DNA of 64,000 nucleotides from Carboxydothermus islandicus (GTDB taxonomy: Bacteria; Bacillota; Z-2901; Carboxydothermales; Carboxydothermaceae). Shown here piece by piece: positions 50,581 through 57,885 of the stretch (position 1 is the stretch's first letter; every line of letters starts with the position of its first letter). Below the pieces are notes generated by a model. That model was given only the letters and a program-made list of their open reading frames with translations, searched no databases and was not told the DNA's origin. Location of the stretch: NCBI RefSeq assembly GCF_001950325.1, contig NZ_BDJL01000030.1, positions 51,133 to 115,132 of the forward strand, read 5' to 3'. The translations under genes and the position numbers were made by a program.

Positions 50581-51042
50581 TTAATACCCGGAACTTAACT
50601 CCTTTATGATTTCTTTTTTTACTTTTTCTTTTGCAGCTTGCATTTCGGGGCTTAACTCTAACCCCCAGCCTATTTCTTTTGGCTCAACACCAAAAATAAT
50701 GATTTTATTTAAGGAGGAGGGGTCCTGAAACTTAAGCATTCCCAAAACCTCCATCAAGCCTACCTGGTGTAGGGAAAGGGAAAGGGGAAAATTTATCTCA
50801 ATATCGGTAGGCTTGAAGCGGTAAATTGTTCCCGGGACGCCTCCTCCCTGGACCGCATCAACAATAATGACCTTATCCTTACCTTCGATAAAATCAAGAA
50901 GGTCTAAAGAAGCGGTGCCACCATCAATAAACTCGACATCCTCTAAATGGTATTCAGCTGCTAACTCTTTAACAATGTGAACGCCAATCCCTTCGTCTTT
51001 AAATATGCTGTTACCTATGCCCAGAACTAACGTTTTTCCCAA
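50581..51042 (-). CDS. hyaD: [NiFe] hydrogenase maturation protease
   Basis: This endopeptidase trims the C-terminus of the large subunit once the metal centre is complete. The ~153-aa protein has LVLGIGNSIFKDEGIGVHIV with the nickel-sensing Glu, VEFIDGGTASLDLLDFI with the Asp, and SLHQVGLMEVLG with the His. I chose the TTG at 51042 (MGKTLVLGIGN) because AGGTGA lies 4 nt upstream; a GTG three codons earlier has no ribosome site. Its target is very likely the large subunit encoded two genes upstream. Confidence 0.93.
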   Translation of the reverse strand: MGKTLVLGIGNSIFKDEGIGVHIVKELAAEYHLEDVEFIDGGTASLDLLDFIEGKDKVIIVDAVQGGGVPGTIYRFKPTDIEINFPLSLSLHQVGLMEVLGMLKFQDPSSLNKIIIFGVEPKEIGWGLELSPEMQAAKEKVKKEIIKELSSGY

Positions 51043-51051
51043 AGAAATCAC

Positions 51052-51684
51052 CTACAGAGTTTGCCTTAATTGTTCCTTTGTTACCACAGTTGGCTCTTCC
51101 TCATCAACGGTAACATAACCGGTAAACATCGATTTGACAATCCCCAAACCTTCGGTTAAATCGAGATACAAATGGATGGCAACCGTTATAACAAAAATCC
51201 AGTTTACTAAATAGTGAATTAGACGGGCAATGTTTAACCCACCAAAGATGGATGCTAAAGTTGGAAAGGTATCAGGTTTGTATAGGGCAAGTCCAGTCAA
51301 GATTTGAATAATCAGTAAAAAACCCCACCCCGAATAGACAAGCTTTTGTCCCGGATTGTACTTCCCCCAGTTAGGGTGTTTATCAGTCAAGAACAGATAA
51401 TATCTTAAAAGGGCCGGAAAATTTTTTAAGTCTTTAAATCTAAACCAGATATTTTGATAATCTTTGGTAGCAATTGCATAGTAGACTCGAGCTAATAATC
51501 CAGCCATGACAACGTACATCATATAAAAGTGAAGCTTTCTTGCTGCATCCATAGTTGAAAAGAAATTGTACTTTAAAGGATTGTGAATATAAAAGCCTGA
51601 GATGATTAATGAAGTTATTGCTATCATATTAACCCAGTGAGTTACTCTAATAAACAAGGGATGGCGCAACACCTTCCGGGCCAT
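51052..51684 (-). CDS. hyaC: [NiFe] hydrogenase cytochrome b subunit
   Basis: This membrane dihaem cytochrome b links the hydrogenase to the quinone pool. The ~210-aa protein has four hydrophobic helices and the family histidines, for example RHPLFIRVTHWVNMIAI, ARKLHFYMMYVVMAG and RLIHYLVNWIFVITVAIHLY. The ATG at 51684 follows AGGAGGTG; a longer frame overlapping the large subunit gene is unlikely. It places the enzyme on the membrane as an uptake-type (group 1) hydrogenase. Confidence 0.94.
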   Translation of the reverse strand: MARKVLRHPLFIRVTHWVNMIAITSLIISGFYIHNPLKYNFFSTMDAARKLHFYMMYVVMAGLLARVYYAIATKDYQNIWFRFKDLKNFPALLRYYLFLTDKHPNWGKYNPGQKLVYSGWGFLLIIQILTGLALYKPDTFPTLASIFGGLNIARLIHYLVNWIFVITVAIHLYLDLTEGLGIVKSMFTGYVTVDEEEPTVVTKEQLRQTL

Positions 51685-51695
51685 ACTCACACCTC

Positions 51696-53123
51696 CTAAT
51701 AAATTTTGAACTTGCCTAAATCCTGACCCGGAGTAAACAAGTGAACAGCACAGGCAAGGCACGGGTCAAAAGCCCGAACTACACGAGCCACTTCGATTGG
51801 ATTTTCCGGATCCTTTACCGGCGTCCCGATTAAAGCCTGTTCTATAGGCCCCAATACCCCATTATCATCCCGGGGAGAGGCATTCCAGGTGGTTGGCACC
51901 ACCGCCTGATAATTGGCAATTTTGTAATTTTTAATTTTAATCCAATGCCCCAATGCCCCCCTGGGAGCCTCGGTAAGACCCATTCCTTCACTTTCCTTGG
52001 GAATTTCAAAAGGAGTATGGGTGGGCTTACCAGGTTCAATCTCTAACAGCCACTCTTCCATAGCATGGGCTACCCGGGATGCTTCCAGAGCTCGTGCTAA
52101 GTGACGTCCCAATACCGAAAAAGCTTTTTCACCAAGTCCCTTTACTTTCTTTTCTCCCCCAATCCACATTCTCGCCAGCGGTCCAACTTCCATCGGATGG
52201 CCATCGTAACGCGGCGCTTTCATCCAGGAATAGGCTCCATCTTTACCCGGTTTGGGGGCTGTAACCCCTTCCCTGGGATGCTTCTGGGAATTGTTATCAT
52301 CAAACCAGGAATATTTTAAATGCTCGGTAATTTTTTCTGGATTTAATTCCTGTTCCTGACCTTGTAAAAATACTCCAGCTTTTAAAAATCTGTCACTTCC
52401 ATCATCGCTTTGCGGGAAACCACCATAACTCATCAGATTCTGGCAACCTCTGCCGATGTCAAAATAATCTTTATAATATTCAGCAATTGTTAAAACATCC
52501 GGTATATAAACGTTATCAATAAACGAAGTAAGTTCTTTCAAACGCGAACGAAAATCAATAATCTTTTGCGCATCAACAGTTTCCGAAGACCCCCCCGGTA
52601 CTATTCCTACCACATGTGGCATTTTCCCACCAAAAATCGCCAGCATCTCATGTGCTTTTTTCCTCATCTCCAAGGCTAAAATATAATGTTCAACCACTTT
52701 TTGATTAACTGCATTCGGTAACCGGTAATCCCCTTCATAACGTGGTATAAACGGTGAAGCGTCCGGCCCTTTGACATAGTCTAAAGCCGATAAGTGGTAA
52801 AAGTGAAGTATATGGGACTGCAAGTAATTCGCTCCAAAAATTAAATTTCTTAAAATCCGGCCATTTTTTGGGGGTTGAATTCCAAACGCATTATCTAAGT
52901 TAAAAGTTGAAGCCGTAGCATGAGCAGTAGGACAAACCCCACAAATCCTTTGCGTAATTTGCTGGGCATCCCGCGGATCCCGTCCTACCAAAATAGTTTC
53001 AATTCCCCGGTAAAGCACTCCCGAACTTTTGGCATCTACAACTTTACCCCCGTCAACCATTACCTCAATTTTTAAGTGTCCTTCAATCCTGGTAACCGGA
53101 TCCACAACTATTTTTTGGGCCAT
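51696..53123 (-). CDS. hyaB: [NiFe] hydrogenase large subunit
   Basis: The large subunit holds the Ni-Fe active site. The L1 motif RICGVCPTAH provides Cys61 and Cys64 and the C-terminal L2 motif DPCLACAVH provides Cys455 and Cys458, so all four ligands are present. A 14-residue tail after the final His is the segment to be cut by the maturation protease. The 475-aa length and the partner genes indicate a group 1 membrane-bound uptake enzyme. The start codon overlaps the small subunit stop. Confidence 0.97.
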   Translation of the reverse strand: MAQKIVVDPVTRIEGHLKIEVMVDGGKVVDAKSSGVLYRGIETILVGRDPRDAQQITQRICGVCPTAHATASTFNLDNAFGIQPPKNGRILRNLIFGANYLQSHILHFYHLSALDYVKGPDASPFIPRYEGDYRLPNAVNQKVVEHYILALEMRKKAHEMLAIFGGKMPHVVGIVPGGSSETVDAQKIIDFRSRLKELTSFIDNVYIPDVLTIAEYYKDYFDIGRGCQNLMSYGGFPQSDDGSDRFLKAGVFLQGQEQELNPEKITEHLKYSWFDDNNSQKHPREGVTAPKPGKDGAYSWMKAPRYDGHPMEVGPLARMWIGGEKKVKGLGEKAFSVLGRHLARALEASRVAHAMEEWLLEIEPGKPTHTPFEIPKESEGMGLTEAPRGALGHWIKIKNYKIANYQAVVPTTWNASPRDDNGVLGPIEQALIGTPVKDPENPIEVARVVRAFDPCLACAVHLFTPGQDLGKFKIY

Positions 53124-54187
53124 TACTTTTCACCTTCCTTATCTTTTTTCTTATGACCACCCAAGCGACCGGTAACAATATTGCCAATTAAATGTGCCCC
53201 AAGTCCAATGGCTGTAGCTGCTCCAACCACTTCACCAAAGGTATCGGCAGAAGCGGAAATTCCCGGTAATTTAACCTCCGGCATTTTTTCGTAAATCGGA
53301 CCGATTTTATCCGGGAAGCCCGGTTCAGTACAACCGATACACGGGTGACCTGCTTTTATACACCAATTTACCCCACCGTTCCAAAGCCTTGTAGGACAAT
53401 CGGAGTAGGTTACAGGTCCCTTACAGCCTAAAAGAAGCAAACATCCCGGCTCGCTAAAATCCTTGGCAAAAATGCTGTTGTCAAAATACTGGCGTCGTGG
53501 GCAGTTGTCGTGAATTATACCTCCGTAAAACATCTTGGGCCGACCAAATTTGTCGGTTTTGGGAAGTTCATTGTACAAAAGCACATGCGCCAAACTTCCC
53601 ACAAACCAATCAGGATGTGGTGGACAACCCGGAATATTCAGTACTTTTTTAGGGTCAATTACCTCACTTACTGGAACACATCCGGTGGGATTTGGGTCAG
53701 CGGCAGGAATACCTCCATAAGCAGCGCATGTACCAATCGCAATAACTGCTTTAGCCTTTTCTCCCAGTTCTTTTATTATTTCGCTAAAATAAAGTTCCCG
53801 ACCATCTTTCTCACCAATTGAGCAGTAAACCCCGTTATCTTTAGTTGGTACCGCACCTTCTACTACCAGGAAAAATTTTCCTTTATTTTTTTCCGCTTCC
53901 CCTAAAAACGCTTCAACGGCAACGTGACCCGTTGCTGCGCTAATATTGGGATGGAATTTTAAGCTTATAATTTCCAAAAGAATTTCCTTAATATCCGGAT
54001 GAACGGAGTTTAACAGGGAAATCGAACATCCTGTACAGGATGCCCCCTGAATCCAAATAACCGGCGGCTGACCCTTAGCGGCATTTTCCAGGGCATAAGC
54101 CACTTCCGGAACACTCTGAGATAACCCAAGAGTCGCAGCGGTAAACGATGCAAATTTTAAAAATTCCCTTCTGGATATTTTGTTCAA
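53123..54187 (-). CDS. hyaA: [NiFe] hydrogenase small subunit with Tat signal
   Basis: The small subunit relays electrons through three Fe-S clusters. The N-terminus is a Tat signal (SRREFLKF, twin Arg at 6-7, then a hydrophobic stretch ending near AYA), so the folded heterodimer is exported. Cluster ligands are visible in GASCTGCSISLLN, IGTCAAYGG, IPGCPPHPDW, DNCPRRQYFDN and the medial/distal run LLGCKGPVTYSDCPTRLWN ... WCIKAGHPCIGC. A C-terminal hydrophobic helix (about residues 320-340) anchors it. It is the first gene of the operon, about 35 nt after a sigma-54-type promoter. Confidence 0.96.
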   Translation of the reverse strand: MNKISRREFLKFASFTAATLGLSQSVPEVAYALENAAKGQPPVIWIQGASCTGCSISLLNSVHPDIKEILLEIISLKFHPNISAATGHVAVEAFLGEAEKNKGKFFLVVEGAVPTKDNGVYCSIGEKDGRELYFSEIIKELGEKAKAVIAIGTCAAYGGIPAADPNPTGCVPVSEVIDPKKVLNIPGCPPHPDWFVGSLAHVLLYNELPKTDKFGRPKMFYGGIIHDNCPRRQYFDNSIFAKDFSEPGCLLLLGCKGPVTYSDCPTRLWNGGVNWCIKAGHPCIGCTEPGFPDKIGPIYEKMPEVKLPGISASADTFGEVVGAATAIGLGAHLIGNIVTGRLGGHKKKDKEGEK

Positions 54188-54230
54188 GCCCGAAACCCCC
54201 TCTTATTGATTTTCACAATAACCTTTTGTA

Positions 54231-54246
54231 TGCAATTTTTATACCA
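54231..54246 (-). promoter_or_regulatory. Sigma-54 (-24/-12) promoter of the hydrogenase operon
   Basis: On the minus strand TGGTAT, five A, TTGCA matches the sigma-54 consensus TGGCAC-N5-TTGCA. The invariant GG and GC are present and exactly 10 nt apart. Initiation would fall near 54220, giving a leader of about 33 nt before the small subunit ATG at 54187. A sigma-54 activator gene immediately upstream supports it. Confidence 0.78.
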
Positions 54247-54278
54247 AAATAAAAAACCCCGGAAGCCTTAATCCGGGA
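54247..54278 (-). terminator. Terminator between regulator and hydrogenase operon
   Basis: CCCGGA and TCCGGG pair around an 8-nt loop and on the minus strand are followed by GTTTTTTATTTT. It stands directly before the sigma-54 promoter, so readthrough from the regulator gene would be stopped and the hydrogenase genes would depend on their own promoter. Confidence 0.75.
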
Positions 54279-54287
54279 TAATAAAAC

Positions 54288-54304
54288 TGTCTATTTTTTA
54301 GACA
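54288..54304. promoter_or_regulatory. Palindromic operator, copy A (candidate enhancer site)
   Basis: TGTCTA-N5-TAGACA, a perfect 6-bp inverted repeat with a T-tract centre, is centred about 76 bp upstream of the predicted hydrogenase start site. It is identical to copy C and one base from copy B. Confidence 0.75.
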
Positions 54305-54347
54305 TTTTGCAGCAAAAATCCTTGTGTTTCATAATTTTTAATTAATT

Positions 54348-54364
54348 TGTCCATTTTTTAGACA
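54348..54364. promoter_or_regulatory. Palindromic operator, copy B (candidate enhancer site)
   Basis: TGTCCA-N5-TAGACA differs from copies A and C at one base. It begins 60 bp from the start of copy A and directly abuts copy C. Confidence 0.72.
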
Positions 54365-54381
54365 TGTCTATTTTTTAGACA
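54365..54381. promoter_or_regulatory. Palindromic operator, copy C (candidate enhancer site)
   Basis: TGTCTA-N5-TAGACA, identical to copy A, immediately follows copy B, so two dimers could bind side by side. It is about 110 bp downstream of the regulator's stop codon. From 54382 to 54491 I see only AT-rich sequence without a gene. Confidence 0.75.
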
Positions 54382-54491
54382 CTTAACATTTGAACCGAAA
54401 CTTTCGTACAAGCTTGTGAAAATAATAATTTTCTCAGAATTCTGCTATAAATTTTATTTATATGCTTGTTTGTCCAGGTACAAGTCAAGAT

Positions 54492-56681
54492 TTAAGCGTC
54501 AATCCCATACTCTTTGATTTTTTGATACAAAGTTGCCCGTGGAATTCCTAAAAGTTTGGCACACGCTAACTTATTATAATTAGTGGCTTTTAACCCTTCA
54601 ATTATAAGTTTTTTCTCAACCTCTGCAACCGCCTCCTTAAAGGTGGTAAGTTTAGTAATTCTCTCTCCCGATAGTGCTTTTGAGGTTAATTGAGCCGGAA
54701 GGTGTTCTGGTTTTATTAAATTGCCCTCGGCCAGGTAATATGCCCGTTCAATGACGTTTTGTAACTCGCGAATGTTTCCCGGCCACGAATAATTCATTAA
54801 AATACTCATGGCTTCACTTGTTACAATTTTGGGAGCCATTTTTCTGCGCTCACAAAATTCATTCATAAATCTATTTATTAATAGAGGTATATCATCTCTA
54901 CGTTCCCGTAAAGGCGGGATATTTATGTTAAAAACATTTAAACGGTAATAAAGATCCATCCGGAAACGTCCTTCTTTCACCAATTTAGCCAGAGGTTGAT
55001 TGGTAGCAGCAATAATCCTTATGTTAACTTTTCTCGGCGTGTTACTACCAACCCGTTCAAATTCACGATTTTGAATAAAACGTAAAAGTTTAACCTGCAT
55101 ACTTAGTGGCATATCGCCAATCTCATCAAGAAATAATGTTCCCCCATCAGCCTGTTCAATTTTTCCCGCCTTGCCTCCTCTTTTAGCACCGGTAAAAGCC
55201 CCTTCTTCGTAACCAAAAAGCTCAGTTTCAAGTAAGTTTTCCGGTATTGCAGCACAATTTATGGCTACAAAAGGCTTGTCTGCCCTCTCACTTAAATAAT
55301 GGATAGTCCGGGCCGCAATTTCCTTACCAACCCCACTTTCTCCCTGAATTAGCACGTTGCCATCGGACAATGCCGCTTTTTCAATTAATTTTTTTATTTC
55401 AATGATTTTTTCAGTCTGCCCGGTAATACCATCCAAATAATATTTTTTGCGATTTTCCATTTCGTATTTATTACGATAAAACTCCGCTTCACCCCGGGTT
55501 TTCTTTAATAAGAACTGAAGACACATATCGATTTCCGCAAGTCCCTGATATACAGCTATCGCCTTTTCACGACAAGAATTATATCCGCAGGCGCCGCAAT
55601 TTAATTCATCTTCGGGAGTAAATTTATCGGTATAAGCCAGGATTTCTCTTATTTCTTCTTCAGTAGGCAACGGTAGTTTTCGAGCTTTTACCGTGTATCT
55701 TACCCTAAAGGTCCCAGCAGGTTTCTTGGATAAAATTGTTTTATTCCCTTTACTTAATTCTAATAAATACTGTTGCCTTTCAATATACGTTAATTCACTG
55801 TCAATCTCCGGTCCATCAATACATCCGCGGCAAAATAATAAATCGTAAAACAAAACTCCAGAAACTTTTTTTTCTTTTAAACTTTCTAAAGTTTCTATAA
55901 CTTGCTCTTTTCCTTCAATAGAAATTCCCTTTTGACTTTCAATATCATAACCTCTATGTTTGAGAGATTTTATTAATCCACCAGGTAAAGGAAAAGATTG
56001 GGTAAAATTTCGTGGATATCCTGAAACCATTCGTGGAACTACCTCTTTTAACATCTCCTTAATTTCTTTAAAAGTTAATACTGCATCAATATGGCTTTCA
56101 TTAAAGTTTAAAGCTTCATTTTTTTTCGCTATACAAGGACCTATGAATACCAAAAATGAATTTGGCTCCAACGTTTTTAAATACTTTGCTAAAGCTCCCA
56201 TCGGTGACTTTATTGGAGCCAAATGATTAATTAATTCTGGATAATGTTTTTCAATTAATGACACAATAGCAGGACACGCCGAACTTATAACATAATCTTT
56301 AGCTTCCGCGAGATAATTACCATATTCTGGTAAAATAATTTCCACTCCGGCTGTTACTTCTTCAATTTTAGAAAAACCAAACGCCAATAGCTTTCCATGA
56401 ACCTCTTCAGGTTTTAAGGGATAAAAAGATACCGGATAAGAAGGAGCTAAAAGTCCTATCACCTTATCCCCATTTTTAATTCTTGCTAAAACTTCATCTT
56501 TAAACGAATAAATTTTTTTAGCTTCCTGACTACAGACCCGAACACAACTCCCACAAGCAATACACCGTTCTTCCAGTACTTCAGCTTTTTGATCTTCTAT
56601 CTTAATTGCTTTCACCGGGCAGTTACGAACACAGGCATAACATGCTTTGCACTTTTCCTTATCCGTCGAAACGATCTGCAA
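54492..56681 (-). CDS. Sigma-54 activator with [FeFe]-hydrogenase H-domain-like sensor
   Basis: Domains in order (729 aa from the TTG): two [4Fe-4S] ferredoxin clusters (Cys11/14/17/21 and Cys40/43/46/50); an [FeFe]-hydrogenase large-subunit-like region (about 70-300); a second Fe-S domain CGACGYNSC (Cys362/365/370, Cys387); a sigma-54 AAA+ domain with GESGVGKE (447-454), GAFTGA (494-499) and LFLDEIG; and a Fis-type HTH (about 703-725). In the H-domain the hydrogenase motif TSCCP is SSACP (Cys136 kept, proton-relay Cys replaced by Ala135), GPCIAKKNE keeps Cys183, and FCRGC gives Cys284/287 with CxxC spacing where hydrogenases have CxxxC. Catalysis is therefore unlikely; redox or H2 sensing is inferred. 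The TTG start follows GGGAGGTGA and overlaps hydF by 23 nt; an ATG-initiated frame 19 codons longer is less likely. Probable target: the hydrogenase operon downstream. Confidence 0.9.
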   Translation of the reverse strand: MQIVSTDKEKCKACYACVRNCPVKAIKIEDQKAEVLEERCIACGSCVRVCSQEAKKIYSFKDEVLARIKNGDKVIGLLAPSYPVSFYPLKPEEVHGKLLAFGFSKIEEVTAGVEIILPEYGNYLAEAKDYVISSACPAIVSLIEKHYPELINHLAPIKSPMGALAKYLKTLEPNSFLVFIGPCIAKKNEALNFNESHIDAVLTFKEIKEMLKEVVPRMVSGYPRNFTQSFPLPGGLIKSLKHRGYDIESQKGISIEGKEQVIETLESLKEKKVSGVLFYDLLFCRGCIDGPEIDSELTYIERQQYLLELSKGNKTILSKKPAGTFRVRYTVKARKLPLPTEEEIREILAYTDKFTPEDELNCGACGYNSCREKAIAVYQGLAEIDMCLQFLLKKTRGEAEFYRNKYEMENRKKYYLDGITGQTEKIIEIKKLIEKAALSDGNVLIQGESGVGKEIAARTIHYLSERADKPFVAINCAAIPENLLETELFGYEEGAFTGAKRGGKAGKIEQADGGTLFLDEIGDMPLSMQVKLLRFIQNREFERVGSNTPRKVNIRIIAATNQPLAKLVKEGRFRMDLYYRLNVFNINIPPLRERRDDIPLLINRFMNEFCERRKMAPKIVTSEAMSILMNYSWPGNIRELQNVIERAYYLAEGNLIKPEHLPAQLTSKALSGERITKLTTFKEAVAEVEKKLIIEGLKATNYNKLACAKLLGIPRATLYQKIKEYGIDA

Positions 56682-57885
56682 TTTCTTCACCTCCCAGGGG
56701 CTTAAGTGCCCTTTCCAATATCCCAGCATCATACGCAAATAACATGCCGTAGTTAACTACTTTAATTCCTTGTTCCTTAAAAAAGACAACTCTCTGGTGT
56801 ATCTCTTCATTTGTTAACATACACCCGCCACAATGTACCGCTAAGTCGAGTTTTTCGTTAATTTTAAATTCCCGTCCTTTATAAAGGGTATAACTAAAAT
56901 TCCGCCCGGTAAGTTGTTTAAGGATTGCTGGTATTTTTTCTGATCCAATATCGTCCTTTTGTACGTGGTGGACACAGGCTTCAAAAATACCAATCTTTGC
57001 TCCTTCTCGTAATCTTTTAATTGCTTGTATTCCTTCCAAAAAAATTGAAAGTTCCCCGCGATAGCGGATCATTAAAATAGAAAAAGAAGTTAAGGAAATA
57101 TTCTCTGGGAGGATATCCCGCACCTTGGCAAAAACCTGGGAATCGGTTATCACCAGACCAGGCTCCTCATTAAGCTTTAAGAGTAGTTCTCTTAAATTTT
57201 CCGGTTGTACAACATGGGTCACAATATAATTATCCAAAAGCTCTCTTAATACAAGCATTTGCGGTTGAATGATCCGGCCTTTAGGTGCACCTGCATCAAT
57301 TGGTATTACTAAAACAACTGATTTTCCCTTCGGTACTAAATCAGCCACTACTGTTTTTTGAACTTTTTCCTGAAGATTTTGCACTAAAAAATTACGCACC
57401 GCTGAATTTGCACCATTTTTACAATCATGAAGTAAATAGGGAATATTAAATTTTTCAAAAAACTTTTTCCAGGATTCCAAATTTTCCGTCTTGCTTTCAA
57501 CCATATTAATAATCCCAATTATCTTTTTCGTGGTTTGATTCTGTTCAATAAACTGTAATTCCCAATCCTCCGGCTTAAATCCAGTATTACCAACCAGAAT
57601 AACGACACTACAGGTAGCTAAAACTTCTCGGGTTTTAGTCTTTCTTATTTCTCCCAAAACGGAAGTATCGTCCAATCCCGGTGTATCGATAAATTCAACC
57701 GGACCATAAGGTAAAAGTTCAAAAGCTCTGCGGTTAGGATCGGTAGTAGTACCAGGAATTGAAGAGGTTATGGCTTTTTCCTCGCCGATAATATTGTTTA
57801 ACAATGTTGATTTCCCGGCATTACACCGTCCAAAAATGCCAATTGTTTTCCGAAAAAGTCGTAATGAATTTTCCATACCCATCAC
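56659..57885 (-). CDS. hydF: [FeFe]-hydrogenase H-cluster maturation GTPase HydF
   Basis: HydF is the GTPase scaffold on which the 2Fe subcluster is assembled and from which it is transferred. The 408-aa protein has the P-loop GRCNAGKS (19-26), the switch region SSIPGTTTDP and DTPG (G3), and the C-terminal [4Fe-4S] ligand set Cys304-x-His306 and HCGGC (His351, Cys352, Cys355). All elements are present. Several in-frame starts (GTG 57885, ATG 57882, ATG 57876) are possible, just after the hydG stop. Confidence 0.95.
   Translation of the reverse strand: MMGMENSLRLFRKTIGIFGRCNAGKSTLLNNIIGEEKAITSSIPGTTTDPNRRAFELLPYGPVEFIDTPGLDDTSVLGEIRKTKTREVLATCSVVILVGNTGFKPEDWELQFIEQNQTTKKIIGIINMVESKTENLESWKKFFEKFNIPYLLHDCKNGANSAVRNFLVQNLQEKVQKTVVADLVPKGKSVVLVIPIDAGAPKGRIIQPQMLVLRELLDNYIVTHVVQPENLRELLLKLNEEPGLVITDSQVFAKVRDILPENISLTSFSILMIRYRGELSIFLEGIQAIKRLREGAKIGIFEACVHHVQKDDIGSEKIPAILKQLTGRNFSYTLYKGREFKINEKLDLAVHCGGCMLTNEEIHQRVVFFKEQGIKVVNYGMLFAYDAGILERALKPLGGEEIADRFDG

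Noticed and set aside
56240..56280. Reading the regulator's H-domain as a catalytic [FeFe] hydrogenase
   Set aside because: The motif is SSACP where TSCCP is expected, so the proton-relay Cys is lost, and the last motif has CxxC spacing; no catalytic subunit partners are present.
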